This document shows positions 40,749-51,700 of a stretch of 64,000 nt of DNA, one piece after another. The position numbers and the translations under genes were made by a program. Each line of letters starts with the position of its first letter. The stretch's first letter is position 1. This stretch comes from Colius striatus (lineage: Eukaryota > Chordata > Aves > Coliiformes > Coliidae). The notes beneath the pieces are model-generated. The model had not been told where the DNA came from. It made no database searches and saw only the letters and a list, made by a program, of their open reading frames with translations. The DNA is taken from the NCBI RefSeq assembly GCF_028858725.1, contig NC_084768.1, positions 31,526,664 to 31,590,663 of the forward strand, given 5' to 3'.

Positions 40749-40842
40749 CAGGATGCAGAGCCTGAGTCTTCTCCTCTACAGCACGCTGGAGGCACTGACA
40801 GATGCTGGAGGGGAACAGGCAGGAGAAGGGAGCTACTTGAAG
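40749..40842 (+). CDS. candidate exon 1 (start exon) of unidentified plus-strand gene
   Basis: A pyrimidine-rich tract ends in ccccag at 40,748; a tandem CAGCAG makes a second acceptor possible three bases on. An ATG at 40,753 with A at -3 opens 30 codons beginning MQSLSLLLYSTLEAL. They end exactly in AAG before a GTGAGC donor (GT at 40,843), phase 0. The N-terminus is leucine-rich but too short and lacking the charge pattern for a confident signal peptide. The frame is open upstream too, so the ATG could be internal. It is followed by exons at 47,170, 48,651, 53,630 and 54,686 with matching phases. The product is not recognised. The intron carries a minisatellite 200 bases downstream. Confidence 0.33.
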
Positions 40843-41046
40843 GTGAGCCCAGAGGCTATAGGGGCAAATGGGATACCTATAGCACTTGGAAGAGACTGAG
40901 CTGTAGGAGGGTTGCTTACCCAAGGGACATGAGCTGAGGATGGAGAAAGAAATGGGAAGTCACAGGGATACAGAAGCTGGCAGCTCTTCCCCCCAGAAAA
41001 CTCCCTCCAGGTGGTTGCATTCCACCTCCAGCCTGCTGGTCACAGC
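40843..41046. other. start of intron 1
   Basis: The donor GTGAGC is followed by about 200 bases of ordinary sequence leading into the minisatellite. Nothing else is seen. Confidence 0.3.
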
Positions 41047-41236
41047 ATCCCCCCATTCCGCCACCCTCCCCAGCCTCCCCCATTCCATCACCCTCCCCAG
41101 CTTCCCCCATTCCACCACCCTCCCCAGCCTCCTCCATTCCACCACCCTCCCCAGCCTCCCCCATTCCATCACCCTCCCCAGCCTCCCCTATTCCACCACC
41201 CTCTCCAGCCTCCCCCCATTCCACCACCCTCTCCAG
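41047..41236 (+). repeat. 27-bp minisatellite, seven units, pyrimidine-rich
   Basis: Seven tandem copies of a unit of the form cctcccccattccaccaccc ending ctccccag. The CAG ends fall at 41,073, 41,100, 41,127, 41,154, 41,181, 41,208 and 41,236, so the period is 27 bases except for a 28-base last unit. Differences between units are single substitutions (T/C, A/G). Because 27 is a multiple of three, long repetitive open frames run through it on both strands (HPPQPPPFH-type on plus, WGRLGRV-type on minus). These are treated as artefacts. Each unit resembles a splice acceptor (polypyrimidine tract plus CAG). Confidence 0.92.
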
Positions 41237-44200
41237 CCTCCCCCTCCAGCACAGAGCTTCCCCAAGCCCAGCTGCCCTCTCCCAGCCATCTTCCATCTCA
41301 CCTGGGAGCCCGCTCTGACTGCTGGCAATGCTGCCATGCCTCTGGCAGGCTCTGGCTTCAGGCAATGTATCACATTCCTTTGGAACCTGTTTAACTCTAT
41401 TGCTGTTAAAAATGTGTATCTTAATTTCTAGACTGAATTTGTCCAGTTTCATCTTTATTAGCTTTTATTATGCTGCTCTAATCTGCTAGAGAGACCTTTA
41501 ATATTGAAAGGCTGGAGACAGCCAGAATGCTTGCAAGAGCTGGGTTCTTGTTCCAAGAACTGCAGCATATGCTCCTTGCAGAAAATCTTGCCATTTTTTC
41601 AGTGTTATTTCTATTAAAACATCCAAATGCAAGTTTATATCTGAACACCGCTATATTTTTTCCCTTTTCTTTTGCAGGGCAGTAGTGCTGCTGAAACTTG
41701 GGTGTCTGGCTAGAACTTTCTCCAGGTGCAGGGATTTTAGAAGAGGTTTCAATATTGTCCAAACTAGGTAAACAGGGGTTTAGAACTCAAACCTCGGCTC
41801 TGCCAGGAGGTGGATGTCCAGGCTGGGAGTACATGCCTGGATACACGTATGCCTGGATCTCATGATGCGGCAGAGCACGTGGGCAGCGCTGTATCTTGTC
41901 CCTTCTATCCCTTCCCATGTGTTCCCGTGGGACCCTGCCAAGCAAGGAAGGCTTTGAGGAGCGGCTTGTCATGGAGGTGACGTCCCTCAGAGCCTTCCTG
42001 GGGTGCCTCCTTATTTGACTCATCACTTGCATCTTGTTTATGTTTCCCCAGTGCATGACCAGACGTGCTGTGAGATTCCAGATGAAAATGCTATAAAGAA
42101 GAGCTTTTACTGCATCAGCTTAAAGACTGTATCAGTCTTTCAAGTGACGTTTAGTATTGCCACTTGGACTCTATAGATACAGCTTTGTCACGCTGCCATC
42201 ATAAACTTCAACTTACAGCTTTGACCACAGGGCTGTGCTTGGCAATGACAGCTCAGCCAAGGAGGATGGAATCCTTTCCCAAGCTGAAGACACATAACCC
42301 CCCAGAAAATAATTTGTATGTGGAAAAAAACCCACATATTACCAGGATTTGTTGTTTGTATAACCCGAGAACGGTTTTAATTAAACAATAAATCTTAGAA
42401 GCAATTAGGCAAAAAGAGGATGAGGCAGAATTGGTATTTTGAGAGAAAGCTGAGATACTGCAGTTTGAAAATCAGCCGGGCTGCGTGTTCAGCAAGTGTC
42501 TGCCACAGCACCTGTGGAAAAGCCACAGTGTGGTGTTGCATAAACAGATGCCTATCAGGCGAGAAGCTCCATGGGTAGATATGTAATTACACAACTTTTT
42601 TTTTCCCAAAGCATAATATTTATACTGCAGCCTGGATTGGCTTCAATCATGTGCATAATACATTTATTTGAAAACATCCTAATTACGTGTTTACCTGACA
42701 GAAGGAGCCGTTACGATCACCCTGGCACGTAAACCTGGTTTATAAGTCTGCCTGCTTTTGCCTTCACCCAAGAGACCCACACCAACTGCACATTTGTGGT
42801 TATCTATACAAATCTGTGAAATACATAAATCATAGTGTTCTTAAAGGATATCATCCAAACATTCTGGACTTTCTTTTCTCTTCATTCTAGATTTCTGGGC
42901 TTTCTTCTCACAGCTTTTCTGAGCAGAGACGTTGCATTTTATATGCAGGAGGAAAAAAAAAAGCAGCATTTTTAACACTCTGGAAATAATAACAAACTCC
43001 TTGAAAGATTTAAATTAGTTTGTTCCCTGAATTAAATGTCCCATCTGCTTCTCTTCCCTCCCCAAGCCTCTTCTCGCCACCCCCTGGTGCGTGCGCACAT
43101 GGGTTTGTTGGTTTGGGGTTTTTTTTTGAGTTGCTTTTGAATTCCAGCAAATGCACAACTATTTCAGCCTTCTGGGGTTGTTCTGTGAAAACCAGGTTTA
43201 GGGTTTGTGCTGGGTGTTGCACGTGGGCAGCGTACCTCATGGCCAAGGAAAGGGCCAGGCTGCAACCCCTGCCTTTTCACCCCACCACGCTGCTGGGGGT
43301 TGCCTTGGCCGGAGGGACTCGACCCTGATGCTGGGACAGGGTGGCTTGTGGCTGCTGGGGCTGAAAAACACAGGACAGGGTTTGTGTGTTTTGTTTAAAC
43401 TCAGAGCATTGGGGCATTTGTCAGAAAGGCAAAGAAATATTAAGAATCCTAACGAGTTTGCAAACACTCAGTCGTAAGGGGGAGTGTGGGGCTTAGCGAC
43501 CTTGACAATGTCTTTCTAAATAATTCCAGTTGTCTAATGCACTTGCAAAGCTAAAGGAAATTTTGATTTAAGGCTGATTCCATCCTGTACTCACAGGACT
43601 CGCTTTTGGTCTCTTTCCCTCTCCCCACCCCAGTCTCTTATTTTCCAGTCACGTTAGCGAGTGGCCTGGCAGCCTTTAACTGCACATCATCTTCTCCCTC
43701 GTTAGAGACGAAATAGAACATGTAAATGTTTCCAAACAGGATGTTTGGTTGAATCTTTTCTGTAACTCATCCTAATCATTAGCTTGCATTTTAGACATTT
43801 ATAATGAAAACGTATTCATTTCAATTTTCCCTTCCTTTTGGGAAATGTCTTATTTAGACTTAAAAAGAAAAAGAAAGGGAGCCATAGTTCTCCTTGCTGG
43901 TTGCATGTCCTGCCAGCCTGATTACACAATCTGTTATAATTACACTGAGCTCTGCAGACCTTCGGGGAGCCATGTTATACAGTAGAATGACTGCTAATTG
44001 CTAGGGGTAAGACCTTGGGCCTGTTGAAGTCAACAGCAAAATTTCTGCTAATTTCATAGAGAGTATTTCTGAGACCATCTTCAGAGTGATAAACATCAAT
44101 ATTATGTAATGTACTAACTTAACTGAATGGAAAACCAAATCTATCATTAGTATTATATAGAGGCCAATACACCCAATTTCTTGAGCATTAAGATACCTGA

Positions 44201-44408
44201 AATTTTCAAATCATTAGGTCATGGATATTAAGAAAACAGGACTTCTTAATTTAAACTGACTGAGCTATTTCCTTCTAATACAATTTGTTACTCCTCTGCA
44301 AAATTTATGATTGGAAGCTGGATGACATGTCTGTGGGTTTTTTATTCTCAGGTAAAATGCAAAATGGCAGGATGGATTTGCTAAAAGGCTTACAGATTCC
44401 ATCTGAGA
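41237..44408. other. probable intron 1, no recognised gene
   Basis: No domain, RNA gene or paired splice sites identified. AT-rich patches occur at 42,590-42,680 and 43,730-44,280. Confidence 0.4.
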
Positions 44409-45016
44409 AGGCCGATGGCAGCCTGGGATGCATCAAGAAGAGTGTGGGCAGCAGGTCAAGGGACGTTCTGCTCCCCCTCTCCTCTGCCCTGGTGAGGCCT
44501 CATCTGGAGTCCTGTGTCCAGTTCTGGGCTCCTCAGCTCAAGAGGGACAGGGAACTGCTGGAGAGATTCCAGCGCAAGGCCACCAGGATGATCAAGGGTA
44601 TAGAACATCTTTCATACGAGGAAAGGCTGTGGGAACTGGGGCTGTTTAGTCTGGAGAAGAGGAGATTGAGGGGAGATCTTATTAACATTTATAAATATCT
44701 AAAGGGTGGGTGTCAGGAGGTTGGGACATCCCTTTTTTCTACAGTAGCCAGCAACAGGACAAGGGGTGATGGGATGAAGCTGGAACACAAAAAGTTCCAC
44801 TTAAACATAAGAAACAACTCTTTCCCTGTTCAGGTGAGGGAGCCCTGGCACAGGCTGCCCAGAGGGGTTGTGGAGGCTCCTTCCTTGGAGGGCTTCAAGA
44901 CCCACCTGGACATGTTCCTATGTGACCTGATCTAGGAGACCCTGCTTCTGCAGGGGAGTTGGACTGGATGATCTCTAAAGGTCCCTTCCAACCCCTACCA
45001 TTCTGTGATTCTATGA
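44409..45016 (+). mobile_element. CR1 LINE, best-preserved copy, plus strand
   Basis: A 5'-truncated CR1 in plus orientation. It starts within ORF2 (gatggcagcctgggatgcat, matching the minus-strand copy near 39,440) and stays open through the C-terminal block ([19 protein letters not shown], then [20 protein letters not shown]) to DMFLCDLI and a TAG at 44,933-44,935. It ends with attctgtgattctatga at 45,016. The intact tail frame and close match to the 400-661 copy suggest a fairly recent insertion. The catalytic half of the reverse transcriptase is absent, so it is immobile by itself. It should lie in intron 1 of the candidate plus-strand gene, in sense orientation. Confidence 0.93.
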
Positions 45017-46867
45017 TTTGAGGTCCTACCAGCAGAATTTGGATAAGGCAACTTAAAGGGGGTGACTGAGACATAAGATGTATTTCGGTCATAATAGCTG
45101 TCTTCCCTTGCCAGAGCATGAAGAGTTGCACTGCACATTGGGCATGTTGGGGATGGATGTCTGGTGCCCAGCTGCCACCTCCTCAGAGAGACACAATCCA
45201 CCTCCACATCCTCCAGCATCTCCTAGCTGTGGCCATCTGCCTCCATCCCACTGCTTAGCTCCTGCGTGGATGCACTTTGATGTGTGCCACATCCCTTCTG
45301 CCTCCCTACAGCTAAATTCACCCTTTCCCAAAGCAATTTCCAGAACTTTTCCATTTACTAAAGTATAGTACATTTTTTTTAATAAAGTAGGGAGAATTTG
45401 GGAGAGGAACTGGAAATCAGAGCTATGGTCAGAAGTGGGAGAGAGCTCTCACCAGTAGTGACTCATCTGCATCCTTTCTTCCATTTTTATTTTCATTTCA
45501 TATTTATTGCAAATTATCATTCCAGTTTGAGTTGAGCAGTATTTTTGTTGCCGGAAGATAATCTCAAGCCAAACAAATTTAGGAATCAGCACAGAAGAAC
45601 CTGACATCCTGACTAATCTTCATCATTTTTTAAAGAGGGGATTGGTCAGGATGGAACTAGAAAGCTATGCCTAGCATAATTAATTTTTGAAACCTTTTTT
45701 TTTTGGTGAGTGTATTTGGAATGAAAACAATCCTAACAGTAATATTGGCCTATTACTAGAAATGATGACATTGTGAAAGCACAGTTCTTTATAAATCATC
45801 ATTCTCTGTCTTCAGATGAAAAGATAGATGGCAATGCCTTGTTAAATGGTGGTGGGACATAATTAACTCTCGTTGATCACAGAAGACAATGCACAGCACC
45901 ATTTTTATACCAGTAAGTTAGATAATTTGCATCTGAGAATTTTGTAGGAGCCAGCCAGGAAGCTGTCCAGATGATTACCATTGGTTTCCAAGAAGCTTTG
46001 GAGCTATGAAAAGTTCAGGGATCTGCTAAAGAAACTAATATTGTTCAAGTATTTAAGAAAATGCACAGTTGTAGGCCCTTCATCTTCACAACCAGCCACA
46101 GCAAAAGAATTGACTGATACAGCACGTCGGTGAAGAATTGAAACTGGCAAATATAACTGGTTCCCGTTAAATTTATGGAAAACACCAGGCTAATTAGGTA
46201 TATTTTTGAATAGCTGACAAGTTCAATTAAAAAAAGTAATAGTCTATTAATACCATCTACAGCTAGACTTGCAATTTGCCTAATACCAAACATTCTCCTT
46301 AATAAATTAGAAACACGCAAGCAAACGTGCTAAAGATGAAATGAATCGGAGGGTGGTTCCTTGACAGTTTTGACACGGGTTTGGCAGTGTAATGGTAAAT
46401 GAGGAGTGCTCACAGGAGGAGATGTGACTGAAGAGCCCGAAGCAATCCCTTCCTGGCCATGCACGTTTTGAAGGTTTCAGCAGTGAAGAAAAAAAAGCAA
46501 ATATAAATTGTTAATCATTAGTTTGTTGATGGCCCAAGAGCTGTGGATATACTGGAATGCAGAAAGCCCTGATACGAGATGAAAGAAGACAGTCTGCACC
46601 AAAGGCTTGTGTTGGCAACGTGCCTTCTTCACAGTATGCCCTAAAATAGCATTTGCATTCTCCATCAAAGGCTAAGAATATACCAGAAAGCACAAGCTTA
46701 CACTTAATACTTTTTATGATACGTATGCAGAATGTTACACAGTTTATAGAAACCTAAGAACGTGCATTCAGTCGCTCGGGCCAAGGAGGAATTAGCTAGA
46801 GCTATAACACATCGGCACTTCTCAGCCTCTAAAAGAAAATTTGCAACCACAGGATTGTGTTTTGTAG
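45017..46867. other. AT-rich probable intron
   Basis: No gene or paired splice sites seen. A 91-codon hydrophobic minus-strand frame at 46,045-46,320 has no supporting signal. Confidence 0.4.
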
Positions 46868-47310
46868 CCACAAATGTGCCTATCCTTCATGAATTTGTCT
46901 AATCCCATTCTAAACCCATTTATACTGTGCTGTATCTTGTGGCAATGAATTCCACCGATATATATGTATATATATATCTCAGAAAAGCACTTCCTTTTGT
47001 TGGTTTTACACCTGTGACTGTGAGCTTGCCAGTTCCTGTGTAGTGAGAAAGAATGAGTAGTTTATCTTGGATCACTTTCTTTATATCATTTTTGACTTTA
47101 TAGACTTCTGTGGCATCTCCTCAACCGTGTCTTTTGCAGGATGCATAATCCTAATCTTTCCTTGCACAGGCGTTGGTTGTTCCAGGACTTGCTGCCCTCA
47201 CAGACCTCAAGAAGATTATGAGGGATCACACCAAAAGTATGTGGAGACCAAGTAGAGGACAACAGCCTGGTCTACACTCTCTTGGCCCACCAGCCACAGC
47301 TGGGGCTTTT
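46868..47310 (-). mobile_element. ancient CR1/L3-like LINE relic, antisense to the plus-strand gene
   Basis: The plus strand reads cttcatgaatttgtctaatc, then ggcaatgaattccac, then acttccttttgttggttt, then gactttatagacttctgtgg. This is the familiar reverse-complement signature of the old amniote CR1/L3 family, recalled from general knowledge of these repeats. After it, pieces resembling CR1 ORF2 antisense (tcctaatctttcctt, gttccaggac, ccaagtagagg) continue through 47,170-47,310. That gives a relic of some 440 bases with weaker resemblance on the right. It is heavily diverged. It supplies the pyrimidine tract of the acceptor at 47,169 and probably much of the candidate exon 47,170-47,325. Confidence 0.6.
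46958..46978. repeat. short TA microsatellite
   Basis: A 21-base TA tract interrupted by one G (tatatatgtatatatatat) lies inside the ancient LINE relic. It probably expanded within it. Confidence 0.8.
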
Positions 47311-47325
47311 CCTAAGCCAGAAAAG
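47170..47325 (+). CDS. candidate exon 2, probably exonised antisense LINE
   Basis: A good acceptor (aatctttccttgcacag) and good donor (GAAAAG then GTGAGT) enclose exactly 156 bases open in phase 0 at both ends. It encodes 52 residues, including LVVPGLAALTDLKKIMRDH and a Pro/Gly-rich tail ending FPKPEK. Phases agree with exon 1 and with exon 3. The sequence aligns by eye with antisense CR1/L3 (gttccaggac, agtatgtggagacc, aagtagagg), so this exon probably arose from an old LINE inserted in the intron. That lowers the chance that it is an ancient conserved coding exon, and it could be an alternative or noncoding exon. No known domain. Confidence 0.35.
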
Positions 47326-48650
47326 GTGAGTTGTTGGGGTTTTTTTTCCTGGTTTATGGACTATGATAAAATGTCCTTTCATCAGTCTGCTCGACTGCTT
47401 CTTCAGTGCTGTGATCCTTCATCATGCTCAGTGTCCTCTGGAAGCAAAGTTCCTCAGCTCATTTGCTTCTTCTCTGAAAGGATCTCTCTGCTTGGTGTTG
47501 AACCTCCACCTGGTTGCTTTGCTTATGCCTCCAGGCTTTTGTATTAAAAGAGGCATTCAACAGTAAACACCAATTCAGCTTTCCTGGACTGCTCAGGACG
47601 TTATAAACATCCAGCACTGGTTTATCAGTTCAGGTTAGGAGCCCTCCTCTGTTTGGCAATTTCCGTGTCCCCGTGTCCTTGGGGTTTTGAACTGCCCTTG
47701 CTACTCTCCTCCCTTCTTTTCCAGCTCTGTTCTCTGCTTTTCCAGACAGGGAACCAGATGCTGACCTGACGCTGCTTGCTGGCTTGGTCTGTATTCCTTC
47801 CTCACTTGGTTCGCCTTGCTCTTATGATCTGTGACATTTCCAGGCATTTTGTTTTTGGTGACAACCTCAAAATCTTTTCTCTGTGTGTTAACAGCCAACT
47901 CACAGACCAGCACATGTATTCAGAATCAGGTTTGTGTATTCTCGTTACAGCACTTTGCAGATTTATACATTGATTTGAAAGACATTTTATTGTCCAGTCA
48001 TTCTGAATTGTAAGATCCTTCTAATCTCTTCACGGTAGGTTCTTGTCCTTTAACCTTGAATAACTACTGTCAACAAATTTTGTCACTTCACTGTTTAACT
48101 TTTCTCTTCCAAATGCCAGGTGACTGTGCTGATAGCTTAGTCTTTGGTACCTCTTCCAGAACATTGGCCTGATCTTGAAGTAGGGAGGGAAGGAAGATAA
48201 GGAAAAAGAGAGTCAGTACTGGGTTACTGGGTGCAATACCCAAGATGTGTCTGTGAGGCAGATTTAGAGAGCGACAGTGATTTCGTGTCTTCTGTTCTCC
48301 TTTCTTTCCTGAATAATTCCTAATCTTAGATTTACCTTTTAGGCTGGTGCTGAGTGGTGATTGTTTTCGCAGAGCCCGCTGCTGTGACTCCGCAGCTCCT
48401 TTCACGGTCCTAACAGCTCATTTAGGGCCCATGATTGTCTGTGTAGCGTTAAGGTTACTCTTTTCCCCTGTGTATTATTTTGCGGCTACAAACACTGAAT
48501 TTCATTTTCAAACTCACTGACTCAGTGTTGTGAGATCACCCTCCACTCTTTGCAATCAGCCATAGCTGTGTTTAGCTTCATTTCAATAACCTGAACAATC
48601 TCATATCATCTTCAGGCTGTGTCATGTCACTACTCACCTTCTGCTTCCAG
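47326..48650. other. probable intron 2
   Basis: Nothing recognised apart from ordinary intronic sequence. A pyrimidine tract leads into the acceptor at 48,650. Confidence 0.35.
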
Positions 48651-48735
48651 ACTCCTCCGGGCATGTCTCGAGAAACCTGTGTGCCCACAACGGAGCGAGG
48701 GAACCCAGGAAATGGTGTTTGCCAGCCTGTCGAAG
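48651..48735 (+). CDS. candidate exon 3 of unidentified plus-strand gene
   Basis: The acceptor ccttctgcttccag and the strong donor GAAG then GTAAGT bound 85 bases. In the frame continuing exon 2 it encodes 28 residues (TPPGMSRETCVPTTERG, then NPGNGVCQPVE) and ends with one base over (phase 1), which fits exon 4. All three frames are open across this short exon, so the frame is set only by its neighbours. It contains two cysteines and no recognised motif. Confidence 0.38.
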
Positions 48736-51700
48736 GTAAGTGGGTGGTGAAGGAGGAAAGTGAGCGCTCGTGCTGCCAGTTTCGTGCTTTGGGGAAGAAG
48801 GTCCCTCCGACTGGCACGAGCCGTTGCGCTGCCTGCCAGGAGCGGCGGCTGTCACCCCACAGCCACCCTTCCAGGCGTCACAGGTGATGGACAGCAAAGA
48901 GTCATTGACTAAGCAATCCAGACTGCAGCATGTCACACAGGAGCAGGCAAACAATATCTGGTTTGGTATGAGCAATTGTAAACTCGTTTATCTAAAAACA
49001 AAGAAGGATGGCTACAAATAGGGAATGAGGACTTTGGAAGCAGCGGCTCTGAGGAGGAGTCATGGGTCTTGGCAGGGAAGCACTTGCAGATGAGCTGCCA
49101 GCGTGGTTCAGGGCCAAAAGAGCTGGTGAAACTCTGTGGCATAAAAATAGAGAACCCAAGTGCTGGCCAGATCCCATTGCCTCTGTGCTTTGCTGTAGTA
49201 TGGCCTCTTTATCATTATGTATTATAATAGCTATATGGTTCCATTATAGAAAGGTTAATTTTTAATACCTAAATTTGTATTATTATTTCCCTTAAGATAA
49301 TTAACCTTTTGATCAAATTTCATAGCTACTGGACAATAGGCTCACCTAAATCTCAGCTGTTGTCGGGCCTCAGAAGTTAATTGAGGCTAGTGAAATGGGA
49401 GAAGTGGGATATCAGCAGGGTGAAACGATGAGCAAGAGTAAACTACAGCCTGCTGATCGTATGGAGTTTCCAGCAGGTTGCCACAGGCCTAATACTTAGG
49501 CAGAGTATTAATTAACTTCTATAGTAATGATCTGCAATGGAGTATGAATAGCACACTGTGTGCATGCAGATCATCCCAAAGCCAGGGGTGTTGTATGCAC
49601 CGTTGAAGAAAGATAAATAATACCACAGGGTCATTAACCCAAGCAATATAGGCAGGAGCTACTGCAGAAAGCGAGCTACACTCTGGAAACATCCAAGTGT
49701 TTGGAGTGGGAGGAGTCATTCAGACCGTGGGGAAATCGAGTCCCGTGTTTCATTCGTCTCTGTTCAGCATTTCAAAGATGACTGTGTTCTGCCTGGTCAA
49801 GAGAACAAGTTTTTAAGGTAAATCCCTGCAGGGTTCCTGCTGGAGAGGGCTCTGAGCCTTGCAAGGAGGTTCCAGTTGGGCACTTGGATATCTCAGGAGT
49901 GCCCCTTGACACCTTTCTGCATATTTGAGGACCAATATTTAAAAACCTACTGTGTGAACCTGTTGTGTTGGTGCAGCATCATGTTTCAGGGTCATGGCCA
50001 AAGGAGGACAAGCTGTGAGTCTATGAAATCAATGGAACACGAGAGGCTCTTTGGTTTAGATGATGTGAGAGGATATAAACAGGAATTCTGGGCTAAAATA
50101 AAATGGAAGACACTTAAATTAATAATAACAAACAAAACTGTTCCCCATGGCCATATTACTGCAGTGAGGGACCAATGGTGGAAAGGAAAGCATGCCTTTG
50201 GGAGCATCCTGCAGGGAATCATGCCCACCAGAGAAGGGTCAGATCGGTCACCAAAGAGTTTTAAATTGGGTCTGTGGCTGCAAGCTCTTGCCAGCACCTG
50301 CCAGGTGTCCCCTGAGGACAACCTGGGGTTGCATCAGGCTCCAACCAAAAACCCTCCATAGGGTGGTTTTGCAATGCTACCTTTGGCAATGCCTCCTCGC
50401 CACTGTGTGGCAGCACTGGATACTGGATTTGTCCTCAACTACACCCTTGCCAGAATATGCTCGGGATTTGTGGAAGTGGTAGTAGGACCCAACCCTCAGA
50501 GAAGCTGTGCTGACACAGCCGTGGGGACTAGTGGCAATGGCTGGAAGGTGTTGCTGGAGCCTCTCTTCTGCCCTCTGCCTTTTGCCCTAGACAGAGCGGG
50601 AAGGTACTCTCCTGGCCAGCACCCACCGTGGCAGTTTGCTCTACAAGGGAGACACTAACCCAACTTGCACGTCCCAGTGGGAGCGTGGAGCCCTGTGCCA
50701 CTGCTGCCCCTGGGACAGGAGACAGTCCTTGCTCCAGGGCCGTCAGCAGAGCTTCTCGCCACAGCAGATGCATAAACCCTCCAGCTCACAGCATGTCTGC
50801 TCTGCAGGTGTTATTTTGTTGGTGAGACAGAGCTTCAAACTTCTTCCCCACTTTCATCTGGCAGCAATTAGCAGCGCTTGAGGAGCAGGCTCATGGGCTG
50901 CTCCTTGTCTCCATCCCGCCTGCTGCATCGCTCCAGCCTCACACGCCGCTGGGACACAAGTGCCCTGCCTGAGGGTGCTCACTGCTGAGAGTGTCCTACA
51001 TCCAGCCTCAGCTTTTCCTCCTTAACTTCAGGCTCCTTGTCCTGCCATCTTCTGAGACTGTGAATTAATTTCCTTCCCTTCCTTCATTTATATTGTTACC
51101 TTGAAGGTATTTATAGAGCAAAGCTGCATCCCCTCTGACTCTTCAACGTTTATAAAACGCTGTCTCCTTCAGTCCATGTGCTTTAATCTTGGCATCATTC
51201 CTATTATTCACCTATTCCCTACATTTTTCCAAACAGAGGGACATTTTGCATGTTTTACACGGGAAACAACTTGCATTCAGCCCAGCAGACGTGCCCTACG
51301 AGCTGCCCACACCTCTGCTGCTCGGGTCCTTCTCCCCATGAGGACACAGGAGGGAAGAGCCCAGTGCCAGAGGGGTCGGCCCCTGAGGCTGGTGCCCAGC
51401 TGGCGGGTGCTCAGATGTGTCTGGGACAAAAGGAAGGGCGAGGGACCGTGCTGGCAGCGTTGCTGGCATTGCTGAAAGGTGATCCCGGAGCAGGCACTCG
51501 CAGCGCTCTTCCCAGCCCTCCACACTGTATGGCGTCAGCTCTGTTCAGGGCTGCTAAACTGCAAGATTATTTGATATTAACTTGGCTCTCTCCCATTAGC
51601 CTTGGTCTCACTGCTTTTCAGCTACCTGAGCTATTCCTGTCTCTCTCTCTGAGGTTCCAGACTGCTGTATGTCAGTACAGTTGCATTCAACCCATGGCTG

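Noticed and set aside
40916-41452. Repetitive frames of 60-180 codons on both strands around 41 kb
   Set aside because: They are produced by the 27-base minisatellite, whose unit length keeps any stop-free frame open.
46045-46320. Possible LINE relic or hydrophobic minus-strand protein near 46.2 kb
   Set aside because: I tried aligning it to CR1/L3 reverse transcriptase on both strands and found no convincing ordered blocks.
49876-50361. 161-codon plus-strand frame
   Set aside because: No domain, no splice pair and no conserved-looking motif. A few frames this long are expected by chance in 64 kb.
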